Below the pieces are notes generated by a model. That model was not told the DNA's origin. It ran no database searches and was given only the letters and a program-made list of their open reading frames with translations. Both the position numbers and the translations under genes were made by a program. A stretch of 13,629 nucleotides of DNA from DATLFI01 sp035524895 (GTDB lineage Bacteria; Acidobacteriota; Thermoanaerobaculia; Multivoradales; Multivoraceae): positions 1-13,629 of the forward strand of contig DATLFI010000219.1 of the NCBI GenBank assembly GCA_035524895.1. The letters run 5' to 3'. This document shows positions 1-7,192 of this stretch, in pieces; position 1 is the first letter of the stretch, and the number at the start of each line of letters is the position of its first letter.

Positions 1-1
1 G

Positions 2-814
2 AACAACCCACAGGACGTGATCCGCTGGGCGGGGGAAGCGCTGCGGATCGAGCCGGGTAGCTCAGAAGCGGCTTGCCTGCTTCGCGCCGCCGCCGCGCGC
101 ATCGGCGACTGCGATGCGGTGGTGGCAGCAACCTTGTCGTGTCCCGGTCCGCCGGCCGACGTCAAGCTCGCGCGCCAAGTCCTCGGCTGCCTCATCGAGC
201 GCGAGGCATGGTCGGAGGCACACCGGGTTCTCGAGCGACTCCCTGCCGAGCTGTCCGCACAGAAGCCCATCCAGCGTCTGGCGAGGGAGCTCTCGGAAGC
301 GTCTGTCGACATCCTTGCGCTCGAGCAGACTTCCGATGGAGGGGCGCCCGAGCGAGAGGGAGCCCTGAGCGGGACGCCGTCGACCGCCGTTAGCCCCGCA
401 GCGCAGTCGAACGGAGACGAGTCACGAGAGGCGGAAGTGAAGGGGAAGGACGACGTCCCACAGCGGGTGAGAGAGCAGTTTGGCGCTGCAACGACGAAAG
501 AGGACTTCGAAGCCGCGTTCCTAGGGATCAAGCCCCTGGCCGATCAGCAGCCCGATGACCCCGAGCTCAACCTGCTTGCCGGCGAGGCCGCTTACCGGGC
601 CGCACGATTCGCCCAGGCCGTTCGCCACTACGAGCGCGTTCGAGAGATGGATGGCCAACCCGTGCACCTCTTCTACTTCGCAGTTTCCCTGTACGAATCC
701 GGCAATCCGGAAACGGCGGCACGGGTGCTGCGCCGAGCATTGCCGCACCTCGCTCGCTCGCCATTCGTGGCCTCGTACGTCGAGAAGATCCTTCCTCGTA
801 GCGGAGGCGGTTGA
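2..814 (+). CDS. TPR-like repeat protein, C-terminal part (5' end outside window)
   Basis: The frame is open from base 2, with no start forced by the sequence. The GTG at 17 is the first in-frame start codon, but the gene most likely begins upstream of the window. Numbering from that GTG, residues about 180-262 contain helix pairs of tetratricopeptide type: LAGEAAYRAARFAQAVRHYE followed by FAVSLYESGNPETAARVL. An earlier helical pair sits near residues 5-75. Between them, about 105-150 is a low-complexity, acidic and Ser/Gly/Pro-rich linker, probably disordered. No catalytic motif, signal peptide or membrane segment is visible in this part. TPR repeats usually bind proteins. In glycan loci they occur in assembly factors and in glycosyltransferases with TPR tails, so the missing N-terminus could carry an enzyme domain. 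The gene ends 59 bases before the next start on the same strand, so it may belong to the same operon. The TPR call is fairly safe; the role is unknown. Confidence 0.7.
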   Translation, partial: NNPQDVIRWAGEALRIEPGSSEAACLLRAAAARIGDCDAVVAATLSCPGPPADVKLARQVLGCLIEREAWSEAHRVLERLPAELSAQKPIQRLARELSEASVDILALEQTSDGGAPEREGALSGTPSTAVSPAAQSNGDESREAEVKGKDDVPQRVREQFGAATTKEDFEAAFLGIKPLADQQPDDPELNLLAGEAAYRAARFAQAVRHYERVREMDGQPVHLFYFAVSLYESGNPETAARVLRRALPHLARSPFVASYVEKILPRSGGG

Positions 815-873
815 GGCGCCCGGATCTGCGATGACGAGGACCACTTGTTGATGATGACCAGCCTGTTGGAATC
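815..873 (+). other. Only intergenic gap in the window
   Basis: These 59 bases separate the TPR gene from the dehydrogenase-acetyltransferase gene. I see no convincing -35/-10 pair and no stem followed by a T-run, so no promoter or terminator is claimed. The reading frame of the downstream gene is open from base 835, but TTG at 874 is its only usable start codon in that stretch. If the operon has an internal promoter, this is the most likely place for it. Confidence 0.4.
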
Positions 874-2559
874 TTGACCTCCGATCCTCGCATCGCTGTT
901 CTCGGCGTCGGCCACTGGGGCAGGAACCTCGTCCGCGTGTTCGACGAGCTCGGCAGTCTCGCCGCCATCTGCGACGTCGACCCGGTGCTCCGACAGACCA
1001 AGGCGGAGGAGTTCGGGGTCGAAGGCTACGCCTCGGTGCAGGAGGTGCTCGCCGACCCGGCGATCGACGGCGTAGCGATCGCCACCCCGGCAGCGACCCA
1101 TGCCGAGATCGCCCGCGCCGCTCTCGGAGCGGGCAAGGACGTCTTCGTCGAGAAACCTCTCGCTCTCGACCCGACCGAAGCCGACGATCTCATTGCCAAG
1201 GCGGAGGCGGACGATCGCATCCTGATGGTCGGCCACATCCTGCGCTACCACCCGGCGGTCGAGCGCCTCCTCGAGCTCGCCCGCGACGGCGAGCTCGGCC
1301 GTGTCCAGTACGTCTACTCGAACCGTCTCAACATCGGCCGCATCCGCACCGAGGAGAACATCCTCTGGAGCTTCGCCCCGCACGACATCTCGATCATGCT
1401 GGCGCTTCTCGGCACCCTCCCCGACTCGGTCTCCTGTCGCGGCGCGTACCACCTGGGCTCCGACGTCGCCGACGTCACGCTCTCCCACCTCTCCTTCCCC
1501 GGCGGTCGCCAGGGACATGTCTTCGTCAGCTGGCTCCATCCCTTCAAGGAGCAGCGTCTGGTGGTCGTCGGCAGCGAGAAGATGGCCGTCTTCGAGGACA
1601 CCGCCGAGGAGAAGCTCCTCCTCTACCCCCACCGGGTCGAATGGAAGAACCAGATCCCCAGCGCGGTGCGCGCCGAGCGGATCCCGGTCGAGGTGCCTGC
1701 CGCCGAGCCCCTCAAGAGGGAATGCGAGCACTTCCTCCGCTGCGTGGAGACCCGCGAGACACCTCTCACCGATGGCGCCGAGGGGCGGGACGTCCTCAGC
1801 GTCCTCGCCGCCTGCCAGTCGTCGCTCGACCAGGACGGGATTGTCATCGGGCTCGGCGATCGCCCCCTACGGGCTCACTACCTCGCCCACCCCACCGCGG
1901 TCATCGACCAGCCCTGCGAGATCGGCGAGGGGACGAAAATCTGGCACTTCACCCACGTCCTCGAAGGCGCCGAGATCGGCAAGAACTGCGTCTTTGGGCA
2001 GAACTGCTCCGTGGCCGGCGGCGTCGTCATCGGCGACGGCGTCAAGGTGCAGAACAACGTATCGATCTACAGCGGCACAGTGATCGAGGACTACGTCTTC
2101 CTCGGTCCCTCCTGCGTGCTCACCAACGTCACCAACCCTCGCGCCGAGATCAACCGCCACGACCTCTACGAATCGACGCTCCTCCGCCGCGGCTGCACGA
2201 TCGGAGCCAACGCGACGATCGTCTGCGGGGTCGAGATCGGGCGCTACGCCTTCGTTGCGGCAGGAGCGGTCGTCACCGCTCACGTGCCGGACTATGCACT
2301 CATGGTCGGGGCACCGGCGCGGCGGGTGGGATGGGTGAGCCGGCACGGGCTGCCATTGCAAGAGCCGAACGAGGAGGATATCTACGTGTGTCCCGAGAGC
2401 GGTTTGCGCTACAGAGAGGAAGCACCTGGCGTGCTGCGTTGCCTCGATCTACACAGCGAGGAGCCTCTTCCCAGTGACCTTCAACGGGGCCACCGGTACT
2501 ATGATGACCTGGTCCACGGGCACCGTTTCTCAGTCAAGGATCATCCGGCCAACGCCTAG
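874..2559 (+). CDS. Fused Gfo/Idh/MocA sugar dehydrogenase and hexapeptide-repeat N-acetyltransferase (WlbA/WbpB + WlbB/WbpD type)
   Basis: The 561-residue product carries two enzymes. Residues 1 to about 325 form a Gfo/Idh/MocA oxidoreductase, with the Rossmann motif GVGHWG at 11-16, the family EKP motif at 93-95 and a His-Asp pair at 170-171. Residues about 338-490 form a left-handed beta-helix acyltransferase, seen as repeated I/V-G-x-x hexapeptides (EIGEGTKI, EIGKNCVF, VIGDGVKV, TIGANATI, EIGRYAFV) and ending in VGAPARRVGWVSRHG. A tail with VCPESGLRYR at 505-514 matches the C-terminal motif common in WbpD/WlbB-like acetyltransferases. In known pathways the separate enzymes oxidise C3 of a UDP-sugar (WbpB/WlbA) and N-acetylate the 3-amino group made by a PLP enzyme (WbpE/WlbC). 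This points to a 2,3-diacetamido sugar, but the middle aminotransferase is not evident here. The start is TTG 874, since upstream in-frame codons offer no ATG or GTG before the stop at 832. PseB follows after 3 bases. The fold calls are strong; the substrate is inferred. Confidence 0.88.
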   Translation: MTSDPRIAVLGVGHWGRNLVRVFDELGSLAAICDVDPVLRQTKAEEFGVEGYASVQEVLADPAIDGVAIATPAATHAEIARAALGAGKDVFVEKPLALDPTEADDLIAKAEADDRILMVGHILRYHPAVERLLELARDGELGRVQYVYSNRLNIGRIRTEENILWSFAPHDISIMLALLGTLPDSVSCRGAYHLGSDVADVTLSHLSFPGGRQGHVFVSWLHPFKEQRLVVVGSEKMAVFEDTAEEKLLLYPHRVEWKNQIPSAVRAERIPVEVPAAEPLKRECEHFLRCVETRETPLTDGAEGRDVLSVLAACQSSLDQDGIVIGLGDRPLRAHYLAHPTAVIDQPCEIGEGTKIWHFTHVLEGAEIGKNCVFGQNCSVAGGVVIGDGVKVQNNVSIYSGTVIEDYVFLGPSCVLTNVTNPRAEINRHDLYESTLLRRGCTIGANATIVCGVEIGRYAFVAAGAVVTAHVPDYALMVGAPARRVGWVSRHGLPLQEPNEEDIYVCPESGLRYREEAPGVLRCLDLHSEEPLPSDLQRGHRYYDDLVHGHRFSVKDHPANA

Positions 2560-2562
2560 CAG

Positions 2563-3546
2563 ATGAGCGTCGACTGGTCACGGCAAGTCGTACTCGTCAC
2601 TGGCGGTACCGGCTCCTTCGGCAAGAAGTTCGTCGAGATCCTTCAGAACGAGCACCCGCCGAAGAAGCTCATCGTCTTCAGCCGCGACGAGCTCAAGCAG
2701 TACGACATGCAGGTCGGCGACCAGGGCGCCACCAATGTCCGGTTCTTCATCGGAGACGTCCGGGACGTCGGCCGCCTTCGCCGCGCCATGGAGCAGGTCA
2801 CGGTCGTCGTCCACGCCGCGGCGCTCAAGCAGGTGCCCGCCTGCGAGTACAACCCCATCGAAGCCGTGCGCACGAACGTCGATGGCGCCGTCAACGTGAT
2901 TGAGGCGGCTCTCGACTGCGAGGTCGAGCGCGTCGTCGCCCTGTCGACCGACAAAGCCGTGAGCCCCGTCAACCTCTATGGCGCCACCAAGCTCGTCGCC
3001 GAGAAGCTCTTCATCCAGGCCAACGCCTATCGCGGCGAGCGCCCGACGCGGTTCAGTTGCGTCCGCTACGGCAACGTCGTGGGGAGCCGTGGAAGCGTCA
3101 TTCCTCTCTTCGTCAAACAGAAAAGCAACGGCCGTCTGACCATCACCGATCCACGGATGACTCGTTTCTGGATCACACTCGAGCAGGGGGTCCGTTTCGT
3201 CATGCGATGCATCGAGCAGATGCACGGTGGCGAGGTGTTTGTGCCGAAGATCCCGAGCATGAACATTCTCGAGCTGGCACGGGCGATCGCACCGGAATGC
3301 GAGATTGGCGAGGTCGGAATCCGCCCCGGAGAAAAGCTCCACGAAGTACTCGTCTCCGAGGACGAGGCTCGCAATACCCTCGAGCTCGGCCACATGTTCG
3401 TCATTCAACCGGCCCACCCGTGGTGGACAGTCGCCAATTGGAACGATGGCCGGCCGCTACCAGACGGTTTTCAGTACCGCAGCGACACGAACGACCACTG
3501 GCTGTCGGGCCGAGAGCTCGGTCGCTTGGCGAGCGAAGTCCAGTGA
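2563..3546 (+). CDS. pseB: UDP-N-acetylglucosamine 4,6-dehydratase, inverting (PseB)
   Basis: PseB catalyses the first step of pseudaminic acid synthesis: it dehydrates UDP-GlcNAc and inverts C5, giving UDP-2-acetamido-2,6-dideoxy-arabino-hexos-4-ulose. The 327-residue protein has the usual length for the FlaA1/PseB extended SDR group. The NAD(P)-binding motif TGGTGSFG is at 13-20. The expected Asp-Lys pair lies in STDK at 128-131, with the catalytic Tyr at 139 and Lys at 143 in YGATK. The strings HAAALKQVPACEYNP and RYGNVVGSRGSVIPLF are characteristic of PseB. The short length and lack of membrane segments argue against a PglF/WbpM-type retaining dehydratase. Its stop overlaps the GTG start of the PseC gene, and the two enzymes act in sequence. 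The start is ATG 2563, three bases after the preceding stop, with no clear Shine-Dalgarno site, so translation is probably coupled. Confidence 0.95.
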   Translation: MSVDWSRQVVLVTGGTGSFGKKFVEILQNEHPPKKLIVFSRDELKQYDMQVGDQGATNVRFFIGDVRDVGRLRRAMEQVTVVVHAAALKQVPACEYNPIEAVRTNVDGAVNVIEAALDCEVERVVALSTDKAVSPVNLYGATKLVAEKLFIQANAYRGERPTRFSCVRYGNVVGSRGSVIPLFVKQKSNGRLTITDPRMTRFWITLEQGVRFVMRCIEQMHGGEVFVPKIPSMNILELARAIAPECEIGEVGIRPGEKLHEVLVSEDEARNTLELGHMFVIQPAHPWWTVANWNDGRPLPDGFQYRSDTNDHWLSGRELGRLASEVQ

Positions 3547-4742
3547 CGCAGGGCACATCGAGCCGGCTCGCAATCGCCGGTGGAAGGCCGGTCCGAGAGG
3601 AGCTTCTTCCCTACGGCCGCCACACGATAGATGACGACGACGTCGCCGCGGTCGTGGCCAGCCTCCGTTCCGGATGGCTCACGACGGGGCCGAAGATTAG
3701 CGAATTCGAGAAAGCGTTCGCGAAGGTCGTTGGCGCCTCCGATGCCGTCGCGCTGAGCAGTGGCACCGCGGCTCTCCACGTCGCTATTCACAGCCTCGAC
3801 CTGGAAGCCGATGACGAAGTCCTCGTACCGGCATTGACCTTCGTAGCAACGGCAAATGCGGTGCTCTACTGCGGCGGCAAGCCGGTCTTCGTGGACATTC
3901 GGCGAGATGACTTGCTCATCGATCCGGATGCACTGCAGAGTGCTGTAACACCTCGAACTCGGGCAATTCTCGCGGTCGACTTCGCGGGTCACCCATGCGA
4001 CTACGATCGCCTGTTGAAGCTAGCGAACGAACAGAAGCTAACTGTCGTTGCAGACTCGTGTCACGCACTCGGGGCAACCTACGGCGGGCGCGCCGTAGGC
4101 TCACTCGTCGACCTGACGGTGTTCAGCCTGCATCCCGTCAAGCACATCACGACGGGAGAAGGAGGGATGGTGACGGTCGACGATCCCTCGACGGCCTCAC
4201 GGCTTCGACGCTTCCGGAATCACGGGATCGACCGCGATCATCACAGCCGATCCGCGAGCAGCTCGTGGCTCTACGACATGGTCGAGTTGGGCTTCAACTA
4301 TCGGATCTCTGATCTCCAATGTGCCTTGGGGACGAGTCAGCTGCGAAAGCTCGAGGCCTGGATCGAACACCGACGTGCGATGGCCAAGCTCTACGACGAG
4401 GCCCTCGACAACCTGCCCAAGGTCCGCCCCCTTTCGAGGTCGCCGGCAGTCGAGCACGCATACCACCTCTACGTCGTCGAGCTCATCGATCCTGCCGCGC
4501 GGCAGCACCGGGGCGAGATCTTCGCTGCGCTGCGGGCCGAAGGGATCGGGGTGAACGTCCATTACCGCCCGGTTTACCTGCACTCCCACTACCGCCGACT
4601 CGGCTTCGAACCGGGGCTCTGCCCGATCGCCGAAGAGGTCTACGAGGGGATCCTCAGCCTCCCGATCCATCACGGGATGACCGAGGCAGACGCCCAGGAC
4701 GTGGTGGTCGCCCTCGAGAAAGTCCTCGCTCACTCGTGGTGA
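3543..4742 (+). CDS. pseC: UDP-4-amino-4,6-dideoxy-N-acetyl-altrosamine aminotransferase (PseC)
   Basis: PseC is a PLP enzyme of the DegT/DnrJ/EryC1 (ArnB-like) family that transfers an amino group from glutamate to C4 of the PseB product. In the 399-residue protein, SSGTAALH at 72-79 is the PLP-phosphate loop. DSCHALGA at 171-178 contains the Asp that pairs with the PLP ring nitrogen. The Schiff-base lysine is K200 in FSLHPVKHITTGEGG. NYRISDLQCALG and NVHYRPVYLHSHYRRLGF are also family hallmarks. I chose GTG 3543, in a GTGA overlap with the pseB stop, because it gives the N-terminus expected for the family (LPYGRHTIDDDDVAAV near residue 23). The open frame continues far upstream, but only inside pseB. 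Related enzymes (LegC, PglE, ArnB) share the fold; the adjacent PseB decides the assignment. Confidence 0.93.
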   Translation: MTQGTSSRLAIAGGRPVREELLPYGRHTIDDDDVAAVVASLRSGWLTTGPKISEFEKAFAKVVGASDAVALSSGTAALHVAIHSLDLEADDEVLVPALTFVATANAVLYCGGKPVFVDIRRDDLLIDPDALQSAVTPRTRAILAVDFAGHPCDYDRLLKLANEQKLTVVADSCHALGATYGGRAVGSLVDLTVFSLHPVKHITTGEGGMVTVDDPSTASRLRRFRNHGIDRDHHSRSASSSWLYDMVELGFNYRISDLQCALGTSQLRKLEAWIEHRRAMAKLYDEALDNLPKVRPLSRSPAVEHAYHLYVVELIDPAARQHRGEIFAALRAEGIGVNVHYRPVYLHSHYRRLGFEPGLCPIAEEVYEGILSLPIHHGMTEADAQDVVVALEKVLAHSW

Positions 4743-5743
4743 GAAGCGCCGCCGGAGAACATCGTTGCCTCGTCGTCGGCTGTGGCTCGATCGGGACCAG
4801 GCACCTCGCGAATCTCCATTCCCTCGCCGCTGGGCCGATCGCCATCTGCGACGTTGAACCCAACCGGCTAGCCGCGTGTCGGGAGATGGCGAGCGCAGCC
4901 TTCGACGACTTTCAAAGGGCCCTCGCCGAGCTCGAGCCGGAATTGGTCTTGGTCTGTACGCCACCAACGACGCATCTCCCAGTCGTGCGCAAAGCACTCG
5001 AGGCCGACTGCCATGTCTTCGTCGAAAAGCCCATCTCTCACGACCTCGAGGGGGTCGAGGAGATCATCGAGCTCGCGAAACGACGGCGACGCGTGGTTCA
5101 GGTGGGCTACAACCTCCGCTTCCATCCTGGAATTCGAAAGCTTCGGAGCCTCCTCGGCGCCGGAGAGATCGGCGGAGCGCTCTGGGCGTATGCCGAGTTC
5201 GGTCAGTACCTCCCCGATTGGCGGCCCGCCGAGGACTATCGACAGAGCTACACTGCGACCCGGAAGGAGGGAGGCGGCATCCTCCTCGACGCCTCGCACG
5301 AGATCGATTACGTGACCTGGCTCTTGGGGCCCCCTCGCGAGCTCGTGTGCTTCGCCGACCGGATCGGTGGGCTCGACATCGACGTCGAGGACTCCGCCAC
5401 GCTCCTCCTCCGTTTCCCGGAGGGGGTGCGCGCCGACATCCACCTCGACATGCTTCAGCGATCATATTCGCGTTCCTGCAAGATCGTCGGCACGGAGGGA
5501 ACCCTGGCCTGGGACTACTCCGCCGCCACTGTCACCTTGACCAGGAGCGACTCCGAGCCTCGAGTGTACGAGTCCTCTTCAGATCCTGCCGAGATGTACC
5601 GGCTGGAGCTCGAGCACTTCCTCGCCAGTATCGCAGCCGACGCCCCGCAGAGTCCATCTCTCGACGACGCGAAGTCGGTGCTGGAGATCGTGATCGCAGC
5701 GAAGGAGTCCGCAGGGAGCGGGCGGGTGGTCCACCTGGGGTGA
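4739..5743 (+). CDS. Gfo/Idh/MocA family oxidoreductase of a nonulosonic acid/flagellin-modification type locus
   Basis: This 334-residue NAD(P)-dependent sugar oxidoreductase has a Rossmann motif GCGSIG at 14-19 and EKP at 96-98. A segment GGILLDASHEIDYVTWLLG at 179-197 carries a conserved His and Asp (H187, D190). The substrate-domain string YAEFGQYLPDWRP at 151-163 is typical of oxidoreductases encoded with an SDR and a cytidylyltransferase in Leg/Pse and capsule loci, similar to the Campylobacter ptm genes. The substrate is not shown by the sequence. It could oxidise a precursor sugar or help modify the nonulosonic acid, probably together with the SDR encoded next. The start is GTG 4739, in a GTGA overlap with the pseC stop. 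An adjacent in-frame GTG at 4736 is an equal alternative. Upstream extension of the frame only shadows pseC. Only weak sequence similarity links it to the dehydrogenase domain at 874-2559, so the two probably act on different substrates. Confidence 0.85.
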   Translation: MRSAAGEHRCLVVGCGSIGTRHLANLHSLAAGPIAICDVEPNRLAACREMASAAFDDFQRALAELEPELVLVCTPPTTHLPVVRKALEADCHVFVEKPISHDLEGVEEIIELAKRRRRVVQVGYNLRFHPGIRKLRSLLGAGEIGGALWAYAEFGQYLPDWRPAEDYRQSYTATRKEGGGILLDASHEIDYVTWLLGPPRELVCFADRIGGLDIDVEDSATLLLRFPEGVRADIHLDMLQRSYSRSCKIVGTEGTLAWDYSAATVTLTRSDSEPRVYESSSDPAEMYRLELEHFLASIAADAPQSPSLDDAKSVLEIVIAAKESAGSGRVVHLG

Positions 5744-6486
5744 AGGGCCTCGCCGACCGAACCGCGCTCGTCACCGGCGGCTCTCGGGGCCTCGGGGCCG
5801 AGGTCGTCCGTCACCTGGCTCGCCACGGAGCCGACGTCGCCTTCACCTACCAGCGAAGCCAAGACGCCGCCGCCGCGCTGAGGGACGAGATCGAGTCGAC
5901 GGGCCGACGCTGTGCTGCGATCGCCGCGGACGTCGCCTCGTTCGCCACTGCCGAGTGCGTCGTCGACCAGGTCCTCCGCGACTTCGAGTCCCTCCACTTC
6001 CTCGTCTGCAACGCCGGATTCGCACGTAGCCGCCCACTTGCCAAGATGACCGAGGACGACTGGGACTCGGTCGTCGACGTGTGCCTCAAGGGCGCATTCA
6101 ACTACATCCGAGCGGCGGCGCCACACCTAGTCTCGCAGACATTCGGTCGCGTCGTCTGCATCGGCTCGATCAACGGCCTTCGCGGCAGGATCGGAACGGC
6201 GAGCTACAACGCGGCGAAGGCGGGTCTCGTCGGCCTCGTCAAGACAGCAGCCGCGGAGCTCGGACAGCACTCGATCAACGTCAATCTGGTGGCCCCCGGT
6301 TTCATCGAAACGCCGTCGCAGTCCGAAACTCCGGAGATCGTTCGGGACCTGGTGCTCAAGGAGTGCGCGATCAAGCGGCTCGGCCGGCCCGAAGACGTCG
6401 CCCCGGTCGTGGCCTTCCTCTGTAGCGACGACGCCCACCATCTGACCGGGCAAGTGCTCAAGGTCGATGCCGGTCAGTACCTTTAG
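5740..6486 (+). CDS. Short-chain dehydrogenase/reductase (FabG/PtmA-like)
   Basis: This 248-residue classical SDR has the cofactor motif TGGSRGLG at 12-19 and NAG at 91-93. The catalytic residues are Ser143 (GSINGLRG) and Tyr156/Lys160 in YNAAK. It has the family end pattern PEDVAPVVAFLCSDDAHHLTGQVLKVDAGQYL. The length is normal and nothing is missing. The general fold resembles FabG, but the locus argues for a sugar role like that of PtmA, the SDR of the Campylobacter flagellin-glycan locus. Its exact reaction cannot be read from sequence. The start is GTG 5740, overlapping the stop of the preceding oxidoreductase as GTGA, which gives the expected short N-terminus before the first beta strand. 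The next gene starts one base after its TAG stop. Cofactor preference is not certain; an Arg at 16 and no acidic residue at the end of beta-2 (TYQRSQ) suggest NADP(H). Confidence 0.87.
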   Translation: MKGLADRTALVTGGSRGLGAEVVRHLARHGADVAFTYQRSQDAAAALRDEIESTGRRCAAIAADVASFATAECVVDQVLRDFESLHFLVCNAGFARSRPLAKMTEDDWDSVVDVCLKGAFNYIRAAAPHLVSQTFGRVVCIGSINGLRGRIGTASYNAAKAGLVGLVKTAAAELGQHSINVNLVAPGFIETPSQSETPEIVRDLVLKECAIKRLGRPEDVAPVVAFLCSDDAHHLTGQVLKVDAGQYL

Positions 6487-6487
6487 C

Positions 6488-7192
6488 ATGGCCGCGCCAT
6501 CGCGAGTCGTCGCGATCCTCCAGGCGAGGACGGGCTCAACCCGGTTCCCCCGCAAGGTCCTGGCAGGGCTCTGCGGAGAACCGATGCTCGCCGTAATCAT
6601 CGAACGGCTCCGCCCGGCGACCCTGGTCGACGAGCTCGTCGTCGCGACGACCACGGAAGCGGAGGACGATCCGGTCGTCGCCCTCGCCGAGCAGATGGGG
6701 GTCGCCTCCTTCCGCGGCTCGCGGGACGACTGTCTCGATCGCTACTACCGGGCTGCCAAGAGCTTCGAGGCGACTGTGGTCGCCAGGCTCACGGCTGACA
6801 ATCCGGTGGTGGACGGAGGCTTCGTCGACACCCTGGTCCAAGCGTTCTTCGCCGCCGATCCGCCGTGCCACTACCTCGCACCCGGTCCTGGCTTTCCTGT
6901 CGGTATGTCTTGCGAGATCCTCTCGTTCGATGCCCTGGAAGCGGCGTGGCGCGAAGATGCGGACCCGGCGTCGCGCGAGCATGTGACGCAGTTCGTTCGC
7001 CGTCGAGCCGACCGCTTCAGCGTCGCTGTGGCCCCTGCGGAGCGGGATGACTCGCAGATTCGTTGGACGGTCGATCATCCCGAGGATCTCGAACGCGTTC
7101 GAGCGCTCTTTGCGGACCTCGGCACCCTGACTTTCGACTGGCGCCGCGCGCTCTCGTTCGCGACCGAGCCAGGGCCCGTGCGAGGCGGATGA
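6488..7192 (+). CDS. spsF: SpsF-type cytidylyltransferase, probable CMP-nonulosonic acid synthetase
   Basis: The 234-residue protein belongs to the SpsF/NeuA-like nucleotidyltransferase group. The N-terminal nucleotide-binding motif LQARTGSTRFPRKVL is at 11-25. RLTADNP at 100-106 carries the metal-binding Asp104. The family strings FPVGMSCEILSFDALEAA, REHVTQFV and RWTVDHPEDLERV follow. It is the only activating enzyme in the window, so I infer that it couples CTP to the product of PseI, in place of a canonical PseF (NeuA/CMP-Neu5Ac synthetase type). SpsF proteins of spore-coat and capsule loci sit beside NeuB-like synthases in the same way. The start is ATG 6488, one base after the SDR stop. 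An upstream in-frame GTG (6467) lies inside the SDR gene and would add seven non-family residues. The stop overlaps the next ATG. The family assignment is firm; the nucleotide and sugar specificity are inferred from context. Confidence 0.85.
   Translation: MAAPSRVVAILQARTGSTRFPRKVLAGLCGEPMLAVIIERLRPATLVDELVVATTTEAEDDPVVALAEQMGVASFRGSRDDCLDRYYRAAKSFEATVVARLTADNPVVDGGFVDTLVQAFFAADPPCHYLAPGPGFPVGMSCEILSFDALEAAWREDADPASREHVTQFVRRRADRFSVAVAPAERDDSQIRWTVDHPEDLERVRALFADLGTLTFDWRRALSFATEPGPVRGG

Noticed and set aside
792..818. Possible hairpin around CCTC...GAGG at the end of the TPR gene as a terminator
   Set aside because: The stem is only about four pairs and there is no following T-run, so a terminator cannot be supported.
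673..1731. Minus-strand open frame of about 350 codons opposite the dehydrogenase-acetyltransferase gene
   Set aside because: It is a by-product of the high-GC codon bias of the plus-strand gene. The translation is Asp/Glu/Gly/Val-rich with no family motif, while the plus strand has full catalytic motifs.
1301..2083. Plus-strand open frame, Ser/Arg/Pro-rich, in another frame of the dehydrogenase fusion
   Set aside because: Composition is typical of a frame-shifted reading of GC-rich coding sequence, with no start context or motifs.
2578..3417. Minus-strand open frame of about 280 codons opposite pseB
   Set aside because: It mirrors pseB with low-complexity acidic composition. The plus strand encodes an intact, full-length PseB.
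3057..3542. Long upstream extension of the pseC frame inside pseB
   Set aside because: The extension has no family similarity and lies wholly in pseB. GTG 3543 in the GTGA overlap gives the normal PseC length.
4319..4738. Upstream extension of the second Gfo/Idh/MocA frame inside pseC
   Set aside because: The extension is Arg/Pro-rich shadow sequence. The Rossmann motif begins a few residues after GTG 4739, as expected for a start there.
4876..5739. Upstream extension of the SDR frame inside the Gfo/Idh/MocA gene
   Set aside because: Arg-rich shadow sequence. Classical SDRs start shortly before TGGSRGLG, as from GTG 5740.
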